Below are positions 16,916 through 24,888 of a DNA stretch of 64,000 nucleotides, one piece after another; position 1 is the first letter of the stretch, and every line of letters starts with the position of its first letter. Where the stretch lies: contig DATLZZ010000005.1 of the NCBI GenBank assembly GCA_035573715.1, positions 62,001 to 126,000 on the forward strand, given 5' to 3'. The position numbers were made by a program, and so were the translations under genes. The notes beneath the pieces were generated by a model that searched no databases, was not told the DNA's origin, and saw nothing but the letters and a program-made list of their open reading frames with translations. The DNA is from JACPRL01 sp035573715 (GTDB lineage: Bacteria; Acidobacteriota; Terriglobia; Acidiferrales; 2-02-FULL-67-57).

Positions 16916-18648
16916 CAGGATTTGGGCTGGGCAGCGGCCAGCAGTTGCTTGAGCGTCGCCGCCAACTCCGCGGCTTCCACCGGCTTGCGCAACACCACCG
17001 GTGCGGGCGTGACGCCGCGCTTGCGCAGTTCCGCCTCCGCGGCATCGAGCGGGTGGCCGGTGACGAGAACGCCGGGGAGCGCGAAGCGCTTGCGAAAAGT
17101 GATCAGCAACTCAATGCCGTCGCCGAAGGCCTTGCTGGCGCTAACGGGCAACGCCCAATCAACCACCGCCGCCGCGGGATGGAAACGCTCGGCGGCATCC
17201 AGCGCGTCGGGGAAGCTGGCCGCAGTGACGACGGCGAAGCCCTGCTGGCTGAGCGCCTCCTTGAGGTACTTGCGGAACCCGGCGTCGTTGTCCACCACCA
17301 GCACCCGCAGGCCGTCGGGGTTTCCGGCGATGAGCAGAGCTTCCTGCTCGGCTCGGTGCGGCTTATCTTCCGCCGCCGTGTAGATCGGAACGGTGAAGCG
17401 CACCGTCGTCCCCGCCCCCTCGCCGGCGCTTTCCAGCTCGATGCGCCCGCCCATCATCTCCAGCAGCCGCCGGCTGATGGCCAACCCCAGCCCGCTGCCT
17501 CCGTGCCGCCGCGTGAAGCTCGAGTCCACTTGCTTGAATTTTTCGAACAGCTCCGCCTGTTTTTCCGGGGCAATGCCGATGCCGGTGTCTTGGACTTCGA
17601 TCAAGACGTGGCCGGCAACTGCCTCGGTGTCGGCCCGGAGCGTAACCCAGCCTTCGTCGGTGAACTTGATGGCGTTGCCCAGCAGGTTGATGAGCACCTG
17701 GCGGAGGCGGTTTTCATCAGCCTCCACGGCGGGAAGCGGCAGCCCGGCGGTTTCGTCCACCAGCTTCAAGCCCTTGTCCTGCGCCTGCACCTGAATCACC
17801 ATCAGCACCTCATCAATCAGCGGCCGCAGCTCCACCCGCCGCAGCTCCATCCGCAGCTTGCCCGCTTCAATCTTGGCGATGTCGAGGATGTCGTTGACGA
17901 TCCCCAGCAAGTGCTGCGCGCTCTGGAAGACATCGCGCAGCAGCTCGCGCTCTTCCTCCGGGCTCTGGCACAGCCCGTCGAGGATGAGCCGCGTGAACCC
18001 CAGGATGGAATTGAGCGGCGTGCGCAGCTCGTGCGAGGTGTGGGCCAGGAACTCATCTTTGGCCCGGCTCAGTTCGGCCAATTCCAGGTTGGCTCTCTCC
18101 AGCCGCTGGTTCAGCGCCCGCAGCTCCTCCACGCTGGCCTCGAAGTAGCTTTCGCACATCAGGTTGAGGTCAAGGTCGAGAATCTTGCTCAACGCCCGCT
18201 TGGTTTGCGTGGCGCGCTGCGGCTCCAGGCCGAGCTTGTCGATGGTCTGCAAGAGAAAAATGCGCACCACCGTCATGGCGCTAATAACGTATTTCTGCGG
18301 CACTCCGACCTTCACGTGCCGCCTGCCGATTTCATAGCGCTCGGCGGCATAGCTCTCGTCGTAGCGCCCGGCGAACACTCCCTGGGCCCAGTGCTGCAAG
18401 GTGAGCTTGAGCCGGCTGAGTTGCTCCGGCCCGCTGAAGACACGGGCAGCGTTGGGATGCTCGAGGATTTTCTGGTAAAAGCGTTCCGCCAGGGCAGGGA
18501 AATGCGGTTGCAAGGCGGGGCCGACCTCCACCAGCAGCCGCGCGTCGGCTTCGGTGAAGCCGACGTAGCGCTTCATTTCTTCGAGGAACTCTCTCATCTC
18601 AGCTTGCGGTCGGCTCGCCGCCGCGCCATAATCTCCGTGCCCGCTCAT
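16915..18648 (-). CDS. Globin-coupled hybrid histidine kinase
   Basis: The protein has about 577 residues. Residues about 15-180 resemble a sensor globin/protoglobin, with helical FTEADARLLVEVGPAL, a proximal histidine candidate in RRHVKVGVPQKYV and the VVRIFLLQTIDKL helix. A short coil leads to the HisKA domain (AHTSHELRTPLNSILGF), the ATPase domain (LINLLGNAIKFTDEG, DTGIGIAPE, GGSGLGLAISRR) and a C-terminal receiver (RVLVVDNDAGF, VVDWALP, VLRKPV). It should sense O2, NO or CO through heme and pass phosphate to the downstream CheY-like protein. ATG 18648 is chosen; ATG 18597 just before the globin is an alternative. The gene diverges from an NtrC-type operon that it may also serve. Confidence 0.85.
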   Translation of the reverse strand: MSGHGDYGAAASRPQAEMREFLEEMKRYVGFTEADARLLVEVGPALQPHFPALAERFYQKILEHPNAARVFSGPEQLSRLKLTLQHWAQGVFAGRYDESYAAERYEIGRRHVKVGVPQKYVISAMTVVRIFLLQTIDKLGLEPQRATQTKRALSKILDLDLNLMCESYFEASVEELRALNQRLERANLELAELSRAKDEFLAHTSHELRTPLNSILGFTRLILDGLCQSPEEERELLRDVFQSAQHLLGIVNDILDIAKIEAGKLRMELRRVELRPLIDEVLMVIQVQAQDKGLKLVDETAGLPLPAVEADENRLRQVLINLLGNAIKFTDEGWVTLRADTEAVAGHVLIEVQDTGIGIAPEKQAELFEKFKQVDSSFTRRHGGSGLGLAISRRLLEMMGGRIELESAGEGAGTTVRFTVPIYTAAEDKPHRAEQEALLIAGNPDGLRVLVVDNDAGFRKYLKEALSQQGFAVVTAASFPDALDAAERFHPAAAVVDWALPVSASKAFGDGIELLITFRKRFALPGVLVTGHPLDAAEAELRKRGVTPAPVVLRKPVEAAELAATLKQLLAAAQPKS

Positions 18649-18679
18649 CATAGCATCGGCCCACGGCGGAGGGACAGAA

Positions 18680-19000
18680 TTGAGCTGGACGCTGGAGCTG
18701 CGCCAGGCCTTCGCGGCCCTCCGCGCTGGCCGCCCGGCGCGCGTGGAGTTCACCGGGCAGCCGGGCAAGGTCGGGGAGATCGGCGAGGAGTTCAACCAAC
18801 TGGCGGCTGCGCTCGTCGAGCGCGGCGCTAACGGCTGGAGCCGCGAGCAATCCCACGCCCTGCGCAACCGCCTGGCCGGCCTGCTGGCGATGCTGCACCT
18901 GCTCCGCCTCACCGCTCCGCTTACCCCGGAGGAGCTGGACACGCTGGGCACAATTGTTCTGGAGGCCAAGGAGCTCGACGCGCAACTGCGCGCCCGCTGA
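18680..19000 (+). CDS. Mini-protein of HAMP-like and phosphoacceptor (DHp-like) parts without ATPase domain
   Basis: The frame has 106 residues from a TTG at 18680, preceded by GGAGGG. Residues about 20-47 (FTGQPGKVGEIGEEFNQLA) look like the second half of a HAMP domain. They are followed by SREQSHALRNRLAGLLAML, which matches the SHELRTPLA-type H-box of histidine kinases with His59 as phosphoacceptor. A last helix ends the protein, and there is no catalytic domain and no membrane segment. It ends 10 bases before the NtrC-type regulator gene. It may be a dimeric phosphotransfer protein served in trans by a kinase such as the divergent globin kinase, or a decay product. Confidence 0.55.
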   Translation: MSWTLELRQAFAALRAGRPARVEFTGQPGKVGEIGEEFNQLAAALVERGANGWSREQSHALRNRLAGLLAMLHLLRLTAPLTPEELDTLGTIVLEAKELDAQLRAR

Positions 19001-19010
19001 GCCATACGCA

Positions 19011-20435
19011 ATGGCGAAACCAAAAATCCTAGTGGTGGACGACGAGAAGCTGGTGCGCGAGTCCCTCCAGGAATACTTCAGCCACCTCGGCTATCCGGTG
19101 GCCGTCGCCGCCGACGCGGCCGAAGCTGCCAAACACATGGCGGAGGAGCAACCCCAAGTCGTCCTGCTCGACGTCCGCCTCCCCGACCGCACCGGTATCG
19201 AGCTGCTCGCCGAGTGGAAGGACGTCGGCGTCCCCGCCACCGTCATCATGATGACCGCCGACCCCCAGCTCGATGACGTCAAGGCGGCCTTGCGCCTCGG
19301 TGCCCACGATTTCGTCTCCAAACCGCTGGACTTCGACGAACTCAGCGTCACCGTCGCCAACGCGCTTGAGACAACCACCCTCCGCCGCGAGGTCCGCACC
19401 CTGCGCGACGAAGTCCGCCGCCGCATGGGCTACCACGAAGTCGTGGGCGCCTCGGCCACGATGCGCCAGTTGATGGACTTCGTGCTCAAGGTGGCACGCA
19501 GTGAAGCCCGCACCATCCTCATCACCGGCGAAAGCGGGACCGGCAAAGACCTGGTGGCCAAGGTCATCCACTACGAATCCACGCGCGCCGACAAGCCCTT
19601 CGTCGCCATCAACTGCTCGGCCATTCCCGAGACGCTGCTGGAGGCGGAGCTGTTTGGGCACGAGCGCGGCGCCTTCACCGACGCCAAGGCGATGAAGCAG
19701 GGCATGTTCGAAATGGCGGATACCGGAACGCTGCTGCTCGATGAAATCAGCGAGATGTCGCCGTTCCTGCAAGCCAAGCTCCTGCGCGTGCTTGAAGACC
19801 AGACCTTCCGCCGCGTGGGCGGCGTCAAGGATCTCAAAGTGGACGTGCGGGTCATAGCCGCCACCAACCGCGACCTCGAGCGCGCCATGGCGGAAAAACA
19901 TTTCCGCGAAGACCTCTACTATCGCCTTTCGGTCATCACCATCCACCTGCCGCCGCTGCGCGAGCGCAAGGAGGATATTCTCCCGCTGGCCGATTTCTTC
20001 CTGCGGCACTACAGCCAGAAATTCCGCAAGCCGATGGAGGGGCTGAGCGAAGAGTTGCGGCGAGTGTTGCTCAACTATGAGTGGCCGGGGAATGTGCGCG
20101 AGCTCAAGAACGCCATCGAGCGGGCCATGATTCTGGAAGAAGGCAAAGAGCTGACGCCGACTTATCTTCCCATTCGTGTTACTTCCCCGCAAACCCATTC
20201 CGTCGCCGGCAGGGAAGCCGCCGGCTCGTGGAAGACACTGGGCGACGGTCGCCGCATCCCACTGTGGGAGATTCCCGCTGGAGGCACGAGCCTGGAAGAG
20301 GTCGAGCGGATGCTGGTCGAGCAGGCGCTCAAGCAGTCGCGGGGCAACCAGAGTGAGGCCGCCCGGCTGCTTGACATCAGCCGCGACGCCCTGCGTTACA
20401 AGATGAAGAAGTTCGGCCTCGAGGGAATTCGCTAA
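19011..20435 (+). CDS. NtrC-family sigma54-dependent response regulator
   Basis: This 474-residue protein has a receiver (ILVVDDEKLVRESL, aspartate in VVLLDVRLPDR, lysine in FVSKPLDFDEL) and a sigma54 AAA+ domain with Walker A GESGTGKDLVAK, the sigma54-contact loop GAFTDA and LLLDEISEM. The R-finger region and a C-terminal Fis-type helix-turn-helix (NQSEAARLLDISRDALRYKM) complete it. The contact loop reads GAFTDA instead of the textbook GAFTGA. It probably activates sigma54 promoters in this region, such as the one at 30228 before the decaheme operon. The ATG at 19011 has no strong ribosome site, so coupling to the upstream mini-protein is likely. Confidence 0.93.
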   Translation: MAKPKILVVDDEKLVRESLQEYFSHLGYPVAVAADAAEAAKHMAEEQPQVVLLDVRLPDRTGIELLAEWKDVGVPATVIMMTADPQLDDVKAALRLGAHDFVSKPLDFDELSVTVANALETTTLRREVRTLRDEVRRRMGYHEVVGASATMRQLMDFVLKVARSEARTILITGESGTGKDLVAKVIHYESTRADKPFVAINCSAIPETLLEAELFGHERGAFTDAKAMKQGMFEMADTGTLLLDEISEMSPFLQAKLLRVLEDQTFRRVGGVKDLKVDVRVIAATNRDLERAMAEKHFREDLYYRLSVITIHLPPLRERKEDILPLADFFLRHYSQKFRKPMEGLSEELRRVLLNYEWPGNVRELKNAIERAMILEEGKELTPTYLPIRVTSPQTHSVAGREAAGSWKTLGDGRRIPLWEIPAGGTSLEEVERMLVEQALKQSRGNQSEAARLLDISRDALRYKMKKFGLEGIR

Positions 20436-20585
20436 GTGCGAAATCCCGCGCCCGAGCGAGATTTCCCGCGGCGGAGGAAAGAATCCGTTTCCGGGCCGCG
20501 GCAACGGCTGAGAAATCAAGGGATTCAGCACCGGAGGAAATGGAACCCCAAGTGCTCACCAATCGCCCCGAGGAGGTGTTATCAA

Positions 20586-20918
20586 ATGTCCAACCGCGTG
20601 CGTATTCTCGTTCTGGTTCTGGTGGTCGCGGGCCTGGTGGCTGCGCCGGCGTTCTCCGCCGGAAAGGCGGACGCCGGCAAGGCTGTTTACGATAAGAAAT
20701 GCGCTTCGTGCCACGCCAAGGATGGCGCCGGCAATCCCGGCATCGCCAAGGCGATGAAGGTGGAACTCCGCCACCTGGGCTCGAAGGAAGTGCAGGCCAA
20801 GTCGGACGCCGACCTGAAGAAAGATATCGTAGAAGGGACTGGCAAGATGAAGGCGGTGAAGCTGACCGATGCCGAAGCGGCCGACGTCATTGCCTTTGTG
20901 CGCACCCTGAAGAAGTAA
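20586..20918 (+). CDS. Monoheme c-type cytochrome (class I, periplasmic)
   Basis: This 110-residue protein has a signal peptide (ILVLVLVVAGLVAAPAFS), one CASCH heme motif in AVYDKKCASCHAKDGAGN and a methionine candidate ligand in AKAMKVELRHL. The end ADVIAFVRTLKK is typical of small cytochrome c. A strong GAGGAGG ribosome site precedes the ATG. It is the first gene of the Rieske/cytochrome b cluster and is nearly identical in its core to the gene at 23993, so the two arose by duplication. It likely shuttles electrons between the quinol-oxidising complex and multiheme cytochromes. Confidence 0.9.
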   Translation: MSNRVRILVLVLVVAGLVAAPAFSAGKADAGKAVYDKKCASCHAKDGAGNPGIAKAMKVELRHLGSKEVQAKSDADLKKDIVEGTGKMKAVKLTDAEAADVIAFVRTLKK

Positions 20919-20943
20919 GCGCGCGGGTCTTCGCACTGGAATC

Positions 20944-21423
20944 GTGAGGGAGCACGACACAAGCGGGCTGGCGCCGCCTGCAGCCGACGTCTCCGGCCGG
21001 CGGAGGTTCCTCGAACTCCTGCTGGGGTCGAGCGTGGCGGCCTCGCTCGTCTCCATTCTCTATCCCATCCTGCAATTCGTGCTGCCGCCACGCGCCGCCG
21101 AGCTCGACGCCGACACCGTGGTGGCGGCGAAAGTGGACGAGCTTGGGCTCAACGCCGCCAAGATTTTCCGCTTCGGCAACCGCCCGGGGCTGCTGGTACG
21201 CCTCTCGGACGGCAGTTACCGCGCCTTCAGCGCCATCTGCACCCATCTGAACTGCACCGTACAGTTCCGGAACAGGGAAAGCGATATCTGGTGCGCCTGC
21301 CACAACGGCGTCTACGACCTGCAGGGGCGCACCGTGAGTGGGCCGCCGCCGCGGCCGCTGGAAACCTACGACGTGCACGTGCGCGGCGAAGAAATCGTCG
21401 TCGCCCGCAAGCAGAAGGCCTGA
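20944..21423 (+). CDS. Rieske [2Fe-2S] protein of a bc-type complex
   Basis: The 159-residue protein starts at GTG 20944. A tat-like basic start with FLELLLGSSVAASLVSILYP forms the membrane anchor, and the cluster ligands are in CTHLNCTV and CACHNGVYD, the two-box Rieske pattern. It ends close to the cytochrome b start, and both work in quinol oxidation at the membrane's outer face. Its partners in this complex appear to be multiheme cytochromes instead of a standard cytochrome c1. Confidence 0.92.
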   Translation: MREHDTSGLAPPAADVSGRRRFLELLLGSSVAASLVSILYPILQFVLPPRAAELDADTVVAAKVDELGLNAAKIFRFGNRPGLLVRLSDGSYRAFSAICTHLNCTVQFRNRESDIWCACHNGVYDLQGRTVSGPPPRPLETYDVHVRGEEIVVARKQKA

Positions 21424-21424
21424 C

Positions 21425-22570
21425 GTGAAGCGCCTGCTCGCGCGCCTCTACGACTGGCTCAACCTGCGCCTCGACCTCGAAGACCTCCTCGAACCCCTCC
21501 GCCACAAGTCCGTTCCTGTCCATTACTATTCCTTCTGGTACTACCTGGGCGGGATCACCCTTTTCCTTTTCATGATTCAGATCGCCACCGGCGTCCTTCT
21601 GCTGCTCTACTACCGGCCGTCGCCCGGCGAAGCCTTTGAGAGCGTGCAGTTCATTATGACCAAGGTGCGCTTCGGTTGGCTGATCCGTGGAATCCACGCC
21701 TGGGCGGCCAACCTGCTTATCTTCACTGCGTTCCTGCACATGTTCTCCACGTTTTTCCTGAAAGCCTATCGTGCGCCGCGGGAGTTGACTTGGGTGAGCG
21801 GGTGTATAGCACTCTTCCTCTTTCTCGCCTTCGGCTTCAGCGGCTACCTGCTGCCGTGGAACGAGCTGGCGTTCTTCGCCACCAAGGTGGGCACGGAGAT
21901 GATGGCGGCGGTGCCGATTATCGGGCACTGGCTGCTCACCTTCTTCCGCGGCGGGGAGGAAGTGACCGGCGCGACGCTGACGCGCTTCTTCGGTTTCCAT
22001 GTGGCGCTGCTGCCCGGTGTGACCTTGCTCGTCGTCGCCATTCACCTTGCGCTCATCCAGCGTCAGGGTATCAGCGTCCCGCCGGGCCTGGAGCCGGCGA
22101 TGCACGTGCTGGCCCACCTGCGCAAGCGCGATCCCGAGGCCGCCGAGCTCTGGCTCAAGGCGGCGGGCATCGAGACCGAAATCCGCGAGATGAAGTTTTT
22201 CCCCAATTTCCTGCTTCGGGAGTTGATGGCCTGGTACATCGCCCTCGGCGTGCTGGCCACCCTGGCGGCCTTCGACCCGTGGGAGCTGGGCGTCAAGGCC
22301 GACCCGTTCGCACCCACCCCGGCGGGCATCCACCCGGAGTGGTATTTCCTGGCGGTCTTTCAAACTCTGAAGCTGCTCCCCGCTAAGCTGCTGTGGATTG
22401 AAGGCGAGCAGTTCGGCCTTCTGGTGTTTTCCGGCGCCGCGCTGCTCTGGCTGCTGGTGCCGTTTCTTGACCGCAATCCCGAAGGCCGCAGCGGGCGCAT
22501 ATTCAAAGTCGTGGGTGTTGCCGTCGTGCTTTACATGGTTGCGATGTCCATCTGGGGCTGGATGGGTTAG
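21425..22570 (+). CDS. Cytochrome b of a bc-type quinol-oxidising complex
   Basis: This 381-residue protein starts at GTG 21425, just after the Rieske stop. The N-terminal half carries the b-heme helices with histidines in RGIHAWAANLLIF, FTAFLHMF and GFHVALLPGVTLLVVAIHLAL, and the quinol-site motif HPEWYFLAVFQTL marks the C-terminal half. The two halves, split as PetB and PetD in b6f complexes, are one chain here. It has about eight transmembrane helices. It passes electrons from quinol to the Rieske protein and across the membrane. Confidence 0.92.
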   Translation: MKRLLARLYDWLNLRLDLEDLLEPLRHKSVPVHYYSFWYYLGGITLFLFMIQIATGVLLLLYYRPSPGEAFESVQFIMTKVRFGWLIRGIHAWAANLLIFTAFLHMFSTFFLKAYRAPRELTWVSGCIALFLFLAFGFSGYLLPWNELAFFATKVGTEMMAAVPIIGHWLLTFFRGGEEVTGATLTRFFGFHVALLPGVTLLVVAIHLALIQRQGISVPPGLEPAMHVLAHLRKRDPEAAELWLKAAGIETEIREMKFFPNFLLRELMAWYIALGVLATLAAFDPWELGVKADPFAPTPAGIHPEWYFLAVFQTLKLLPAKLLWIEGEQFGLLVFSGAALLWLLVPFLDRNPEGRSGRIFKVVGVAVVLYMVAMSIWGWMG

Positions 22571-22575
22571 AAGGG

Positions 22576-23865
22576 ATGAGAGTTCTCCGCATCGGATTGC
22601 TGGCGCTGTTGGCCCTGGGGTTCGCCGGCGTGGGCTTCTCCCAATCGCCGACCGCGGCTCCTCCGGCAGCGCTGACGACCGACACCTGCGTGAGCTGCCA
22701 TTCGACGCTGGGCGACGAGCCGGCGGCGAAATTCACCGACGACATCCACCACGCCCGCGGACTTTCCTGCGCCGCCTGCCACGGCGGCGACCCCACTTCG
22801 GATGATATGCGGGTCTCGATGAGTCCCGCGCGCGGCTTCCGCGGCAAGCCCTCGCGCCAGCAGATTCCCCAGTTGTGCGCGCGCTGCCACTCGGACGCGG
22901 CCTTGATGCGCGGCTACAACCCGTCGCTGCGCACCGACCAGTTGGCGCAATACCTGACCAGCATCCACGGCAAGCGCCTGGCGCAGGGGGATACGCGCGT
23001 GGCCGTCTGCACCGATTGCCACAGCGTGCACGACATCCGCCCGGCCTCGAATCCGCTCTCCAGCGTCCATCCGCTGCGCATCCCGCAAACCTGCGCCCAC
23101 TGCCACGCCGACGCCGAGCGCATGAAACCCTACAAGATTGCCACCGATCAGTTCACCGAGTATCGCGCCAGCGTCCACTACGAGAAGCTGGAGGCGGGCG
23201 ATCTGGCGGCGCCGACCTGCGCCACCTGCCACGGCAACCACGGGGCTGCGCCGCCGGGCGTGGCCTCGGTGGAGCGCGTCTGCGGCACCTGCCACGTTTT
23301 TCAGGAGCAGCTCTTCAACGAAAGCCCGCACAAGCAGCCGTGGGAGAAGGTGGGCTTTGCAGCCTGCTCCACCTGCCACGGCAACCATCGCATCGAGCAC
23401 ACCCGCGACGCGCTGGTGGGCACGACCCCTGAAGCCGTCTGCACCCGTTGCCATTCCGAAGGCGACGCTGGCTGGACAACGGCGGAGAAGATCAGCGCCC
23501 AGCTCAACGAGCTCGAGACTTCGCTCCAAGGCGCGGTGCAACTGATGGACCGCGTGGAACGCGCCGGCATGGAAGTCGGCGAAGCCCGCCTCGCTCTCGC
23601 CAACGCTCAGGAGAAGCTCATTAAGGCGCGCGTCGACGTGCACGCCTTCAACGCGGCCCGTGTCGAAGCGACGGTGAGCAGCGGCTTGGAGTTCACGGCC
23701 CAGGCGCGCAAGATGGGCAAGGAGGCGCTGGCGGAGCTGGCCTTTCGCCGACGGGGGTTGGCGCTCTCGCTCATCATCATTGCCTGGGTGGTCTTGAGCC
23801 TTTGGTTGCTGATTCGCCACCTCGAGCGCCGGTCGGTATCAGAGCAGAATGTCAGCCGCCGGTGA
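22576..23865 (+). CDS. Nine-heme cytochrome c, membrane anchored, likely cytochrome c1 substitute
   Basis: The 429-residue protein has a signal peptide (IGLLALLALGFAGVGF), nine CXXCH motifs between residues about 35 and 295, a helical stretch (SAQLNELETSLQGAVQLMDR) and a C-terminal membrane helix (LALSLIIIAWVVLSLWLLI). It follows cytochrome b by five bases, the place of cytochrome c1 in classical operons. It probably receives electrons from the Rieske protein and passes them to periplasmic cytochromes. Short H-rich segments between hemes may supply sixth ligands. Confidence 0.88.
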   Translation: MRVLRIGLLALLALGFAGVGFSQSPTAAPPAALTTDTCVSCHSTLGDEPAAKFTDDIHHARGLSCAACHGGDPTSDDMRVSMSPARGFRGKPSRQQIPQLCARCHSDAALMRGYNPSLRTDQLAQYLTSIHGKRLAQGDTRVAVCTDCHSVHDIRPASNPLSSVHPLRIPQTCAHCHADAERMKPYKIATDQFTEYRASVHYEKLEAGDLAAPTCATCHGNHGAAPPGVASVERVCGTCHVFQEQLFNESPHKQPWEKVGFAACSTCHGNHRIEHTRDALVGTTPEAVCTRCHSEGDAGWTTAEKISAQLNELETSLQGAVQLMDRVERAGMEVGEARLALANAQEKLIKARVDVHAFNAARVEATVSSGLEFTAQARKMGKEALAELAFRRRGLALSLIIIAWVVLSLWLLIRHLERRSVSEQNVSRR

Positions 23866-23992
23866 GGGTTTACTCCCAACTGCCGACATTTTGACCAAGC
23901 CGCTCTTTCCGTAACTCTCTTCTTCTTCAATGCCTTAGCGGGTTTTCAAATGGCCCGCCGCGTGCCCATGTAAAAAGCGAGGGAGGTGCGCA

Positions 23993-24331
23993 ATGGCTCG
24001 AAAAGTAGCGGCGGTGCTGATAGGGATTCTCGTGGCCCTAGCGTTGGCGAGTTGGGCGTTCGGCGCAACCGGCAACGCGGAGGCGGGCAAAGCGGTCTAC
24101 GACAAGAAGTGCGCCTCGTGCCACGCCAAGGACGGCGCGGGCAACCCCGGCATCGCCAAGGCGATGAAGGTGGAGCTCCGCCATTTGGGCTCGAAGGAAG
24201 TGCAGGCGCAGAAGGACGAAGAGCTCAAGAAGTTCGTCACCGAGGGCACGGCGAAGAAGAAGCCCGTGAAGGGATTGAGCGACCAGGAGCTGGCCGACGT
24301 CATCGCCTACGTGAGGACGCTGAAGAAGTAG
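23993..24331 (+). CDS. Monoheme c-type cytochrome, duplicate of the 20586 gene
   Basis: This 112-residue protein has a signal peptide (VLIGILVALALASWAFG), one CASCH motif and a tail ADVIAYVRTLKK. The segment around the heme is almost identical to that of the 20586 protein (KKCASCHAKDGAGNPGIAKA) at both protein and DNA level, so the duplication is recent or maintained by gene conversion. It stands after the nine-heme gene and before a hemerythrin and a NapC-like gene. A GGGAGGTG ribosome site precedes the ATG. Confidence 0.9.
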   Translation: MARKVAAVLIGILVALALASWAFGATGNAEAGKAVYDKKCASCHAKDGAGNPGIAKAMKVELRHLGSKEVQAQKDEELKKFVTEGTAKKKPVKGLSDQELADVIAYVRTLKK

Positions 24332-24346
24332 TACGATACGGGGGCG

Positions 24347-24859
24347 ATGAAGCGTCACCCCAGTCTGCACGCGCTCAGTGAGCATCATCACCACGCGTTG
24401 GTGCAGGCGCTCCAGATCAAGCGTCTTTCCGGCCGGCCCGCGGCCAAGCGCGAAGACCACGCCCGCCTGCTGGCGCGCGAATTCCTGCGCTTCTGGCGCC
24501 GCGCCGGCCGGCGGCATTTCCGGGAAGAGGAAGAGCTTTTGCTCCCCGCCTATGCCCGCCACGTCCCCCTGGAGAGCGACGCCGCGGTCATCCGTATGCT
24601 GGCCGACCACGCCGCCATTCGCAGCCGGATTGACGGGCTGCAACAATTGCTCGCCGCGGGCGAGGCGCTGGAAAAGCACCTGGCAGCACTGGGGCGCGCG
24701 CTCCACGACCACGTGCGCCTCGAAGAAAACGAGATCTTTCCTCGCATCGAAGCGACGCTGGGCGATGACGACCTGCGGCGGCTGCGCCTGAGCCGCCTGC
24801 ATGGCGCCCGCGGCCCCGGCCGAAAAATTAGGATGAAATCGACAAAGAAAGGAGGATAG
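24347..24859 (+). CDS. Hemerythrin-like HHE-domain protein
   Basis: This 170-residue protein begins with SEHHHHALVQAL and continues with HFREEEELLLPAY, LADHAAIRSRID and LHDHVRLEENEIFPRIE, a full HHE ligand pattern. The extra histidines at the start are unusual. The tail is basic (GRKIRMKSTKKGG). It lies between a monoheme cytochrome and the NapC-like cytochrome and so may serve as an oxygen or NO sensor or buffer for that chain. Confidence 0.8.
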   Translation: MKRHPSLHALSEHHHHALVQALQIKRLSGRPAAKREDHARLLAREFLRFWRRAGRRHFREEEELLLPAYARHVPLESDAAVIRMLADHAAIRSRIDGLQQLLAAGEALEKHLAALGRALHDHVRLEENEIFPRIEATLGDDDLRRLRLSRLHGARGPGRKIRMKSTKKGG

Positions 24860-24888
24860 ACTTTGCGACGCGACTTTGTACCGAGGCT

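Noticed and set aside
20540..20565. Possible sigma54 site before the first monoheme cytochrome (TGGAAC-N5-GTGCT)
   Set aside because: It deviates in both the -24 and -12 boxes, unlike the exact match at 30228.
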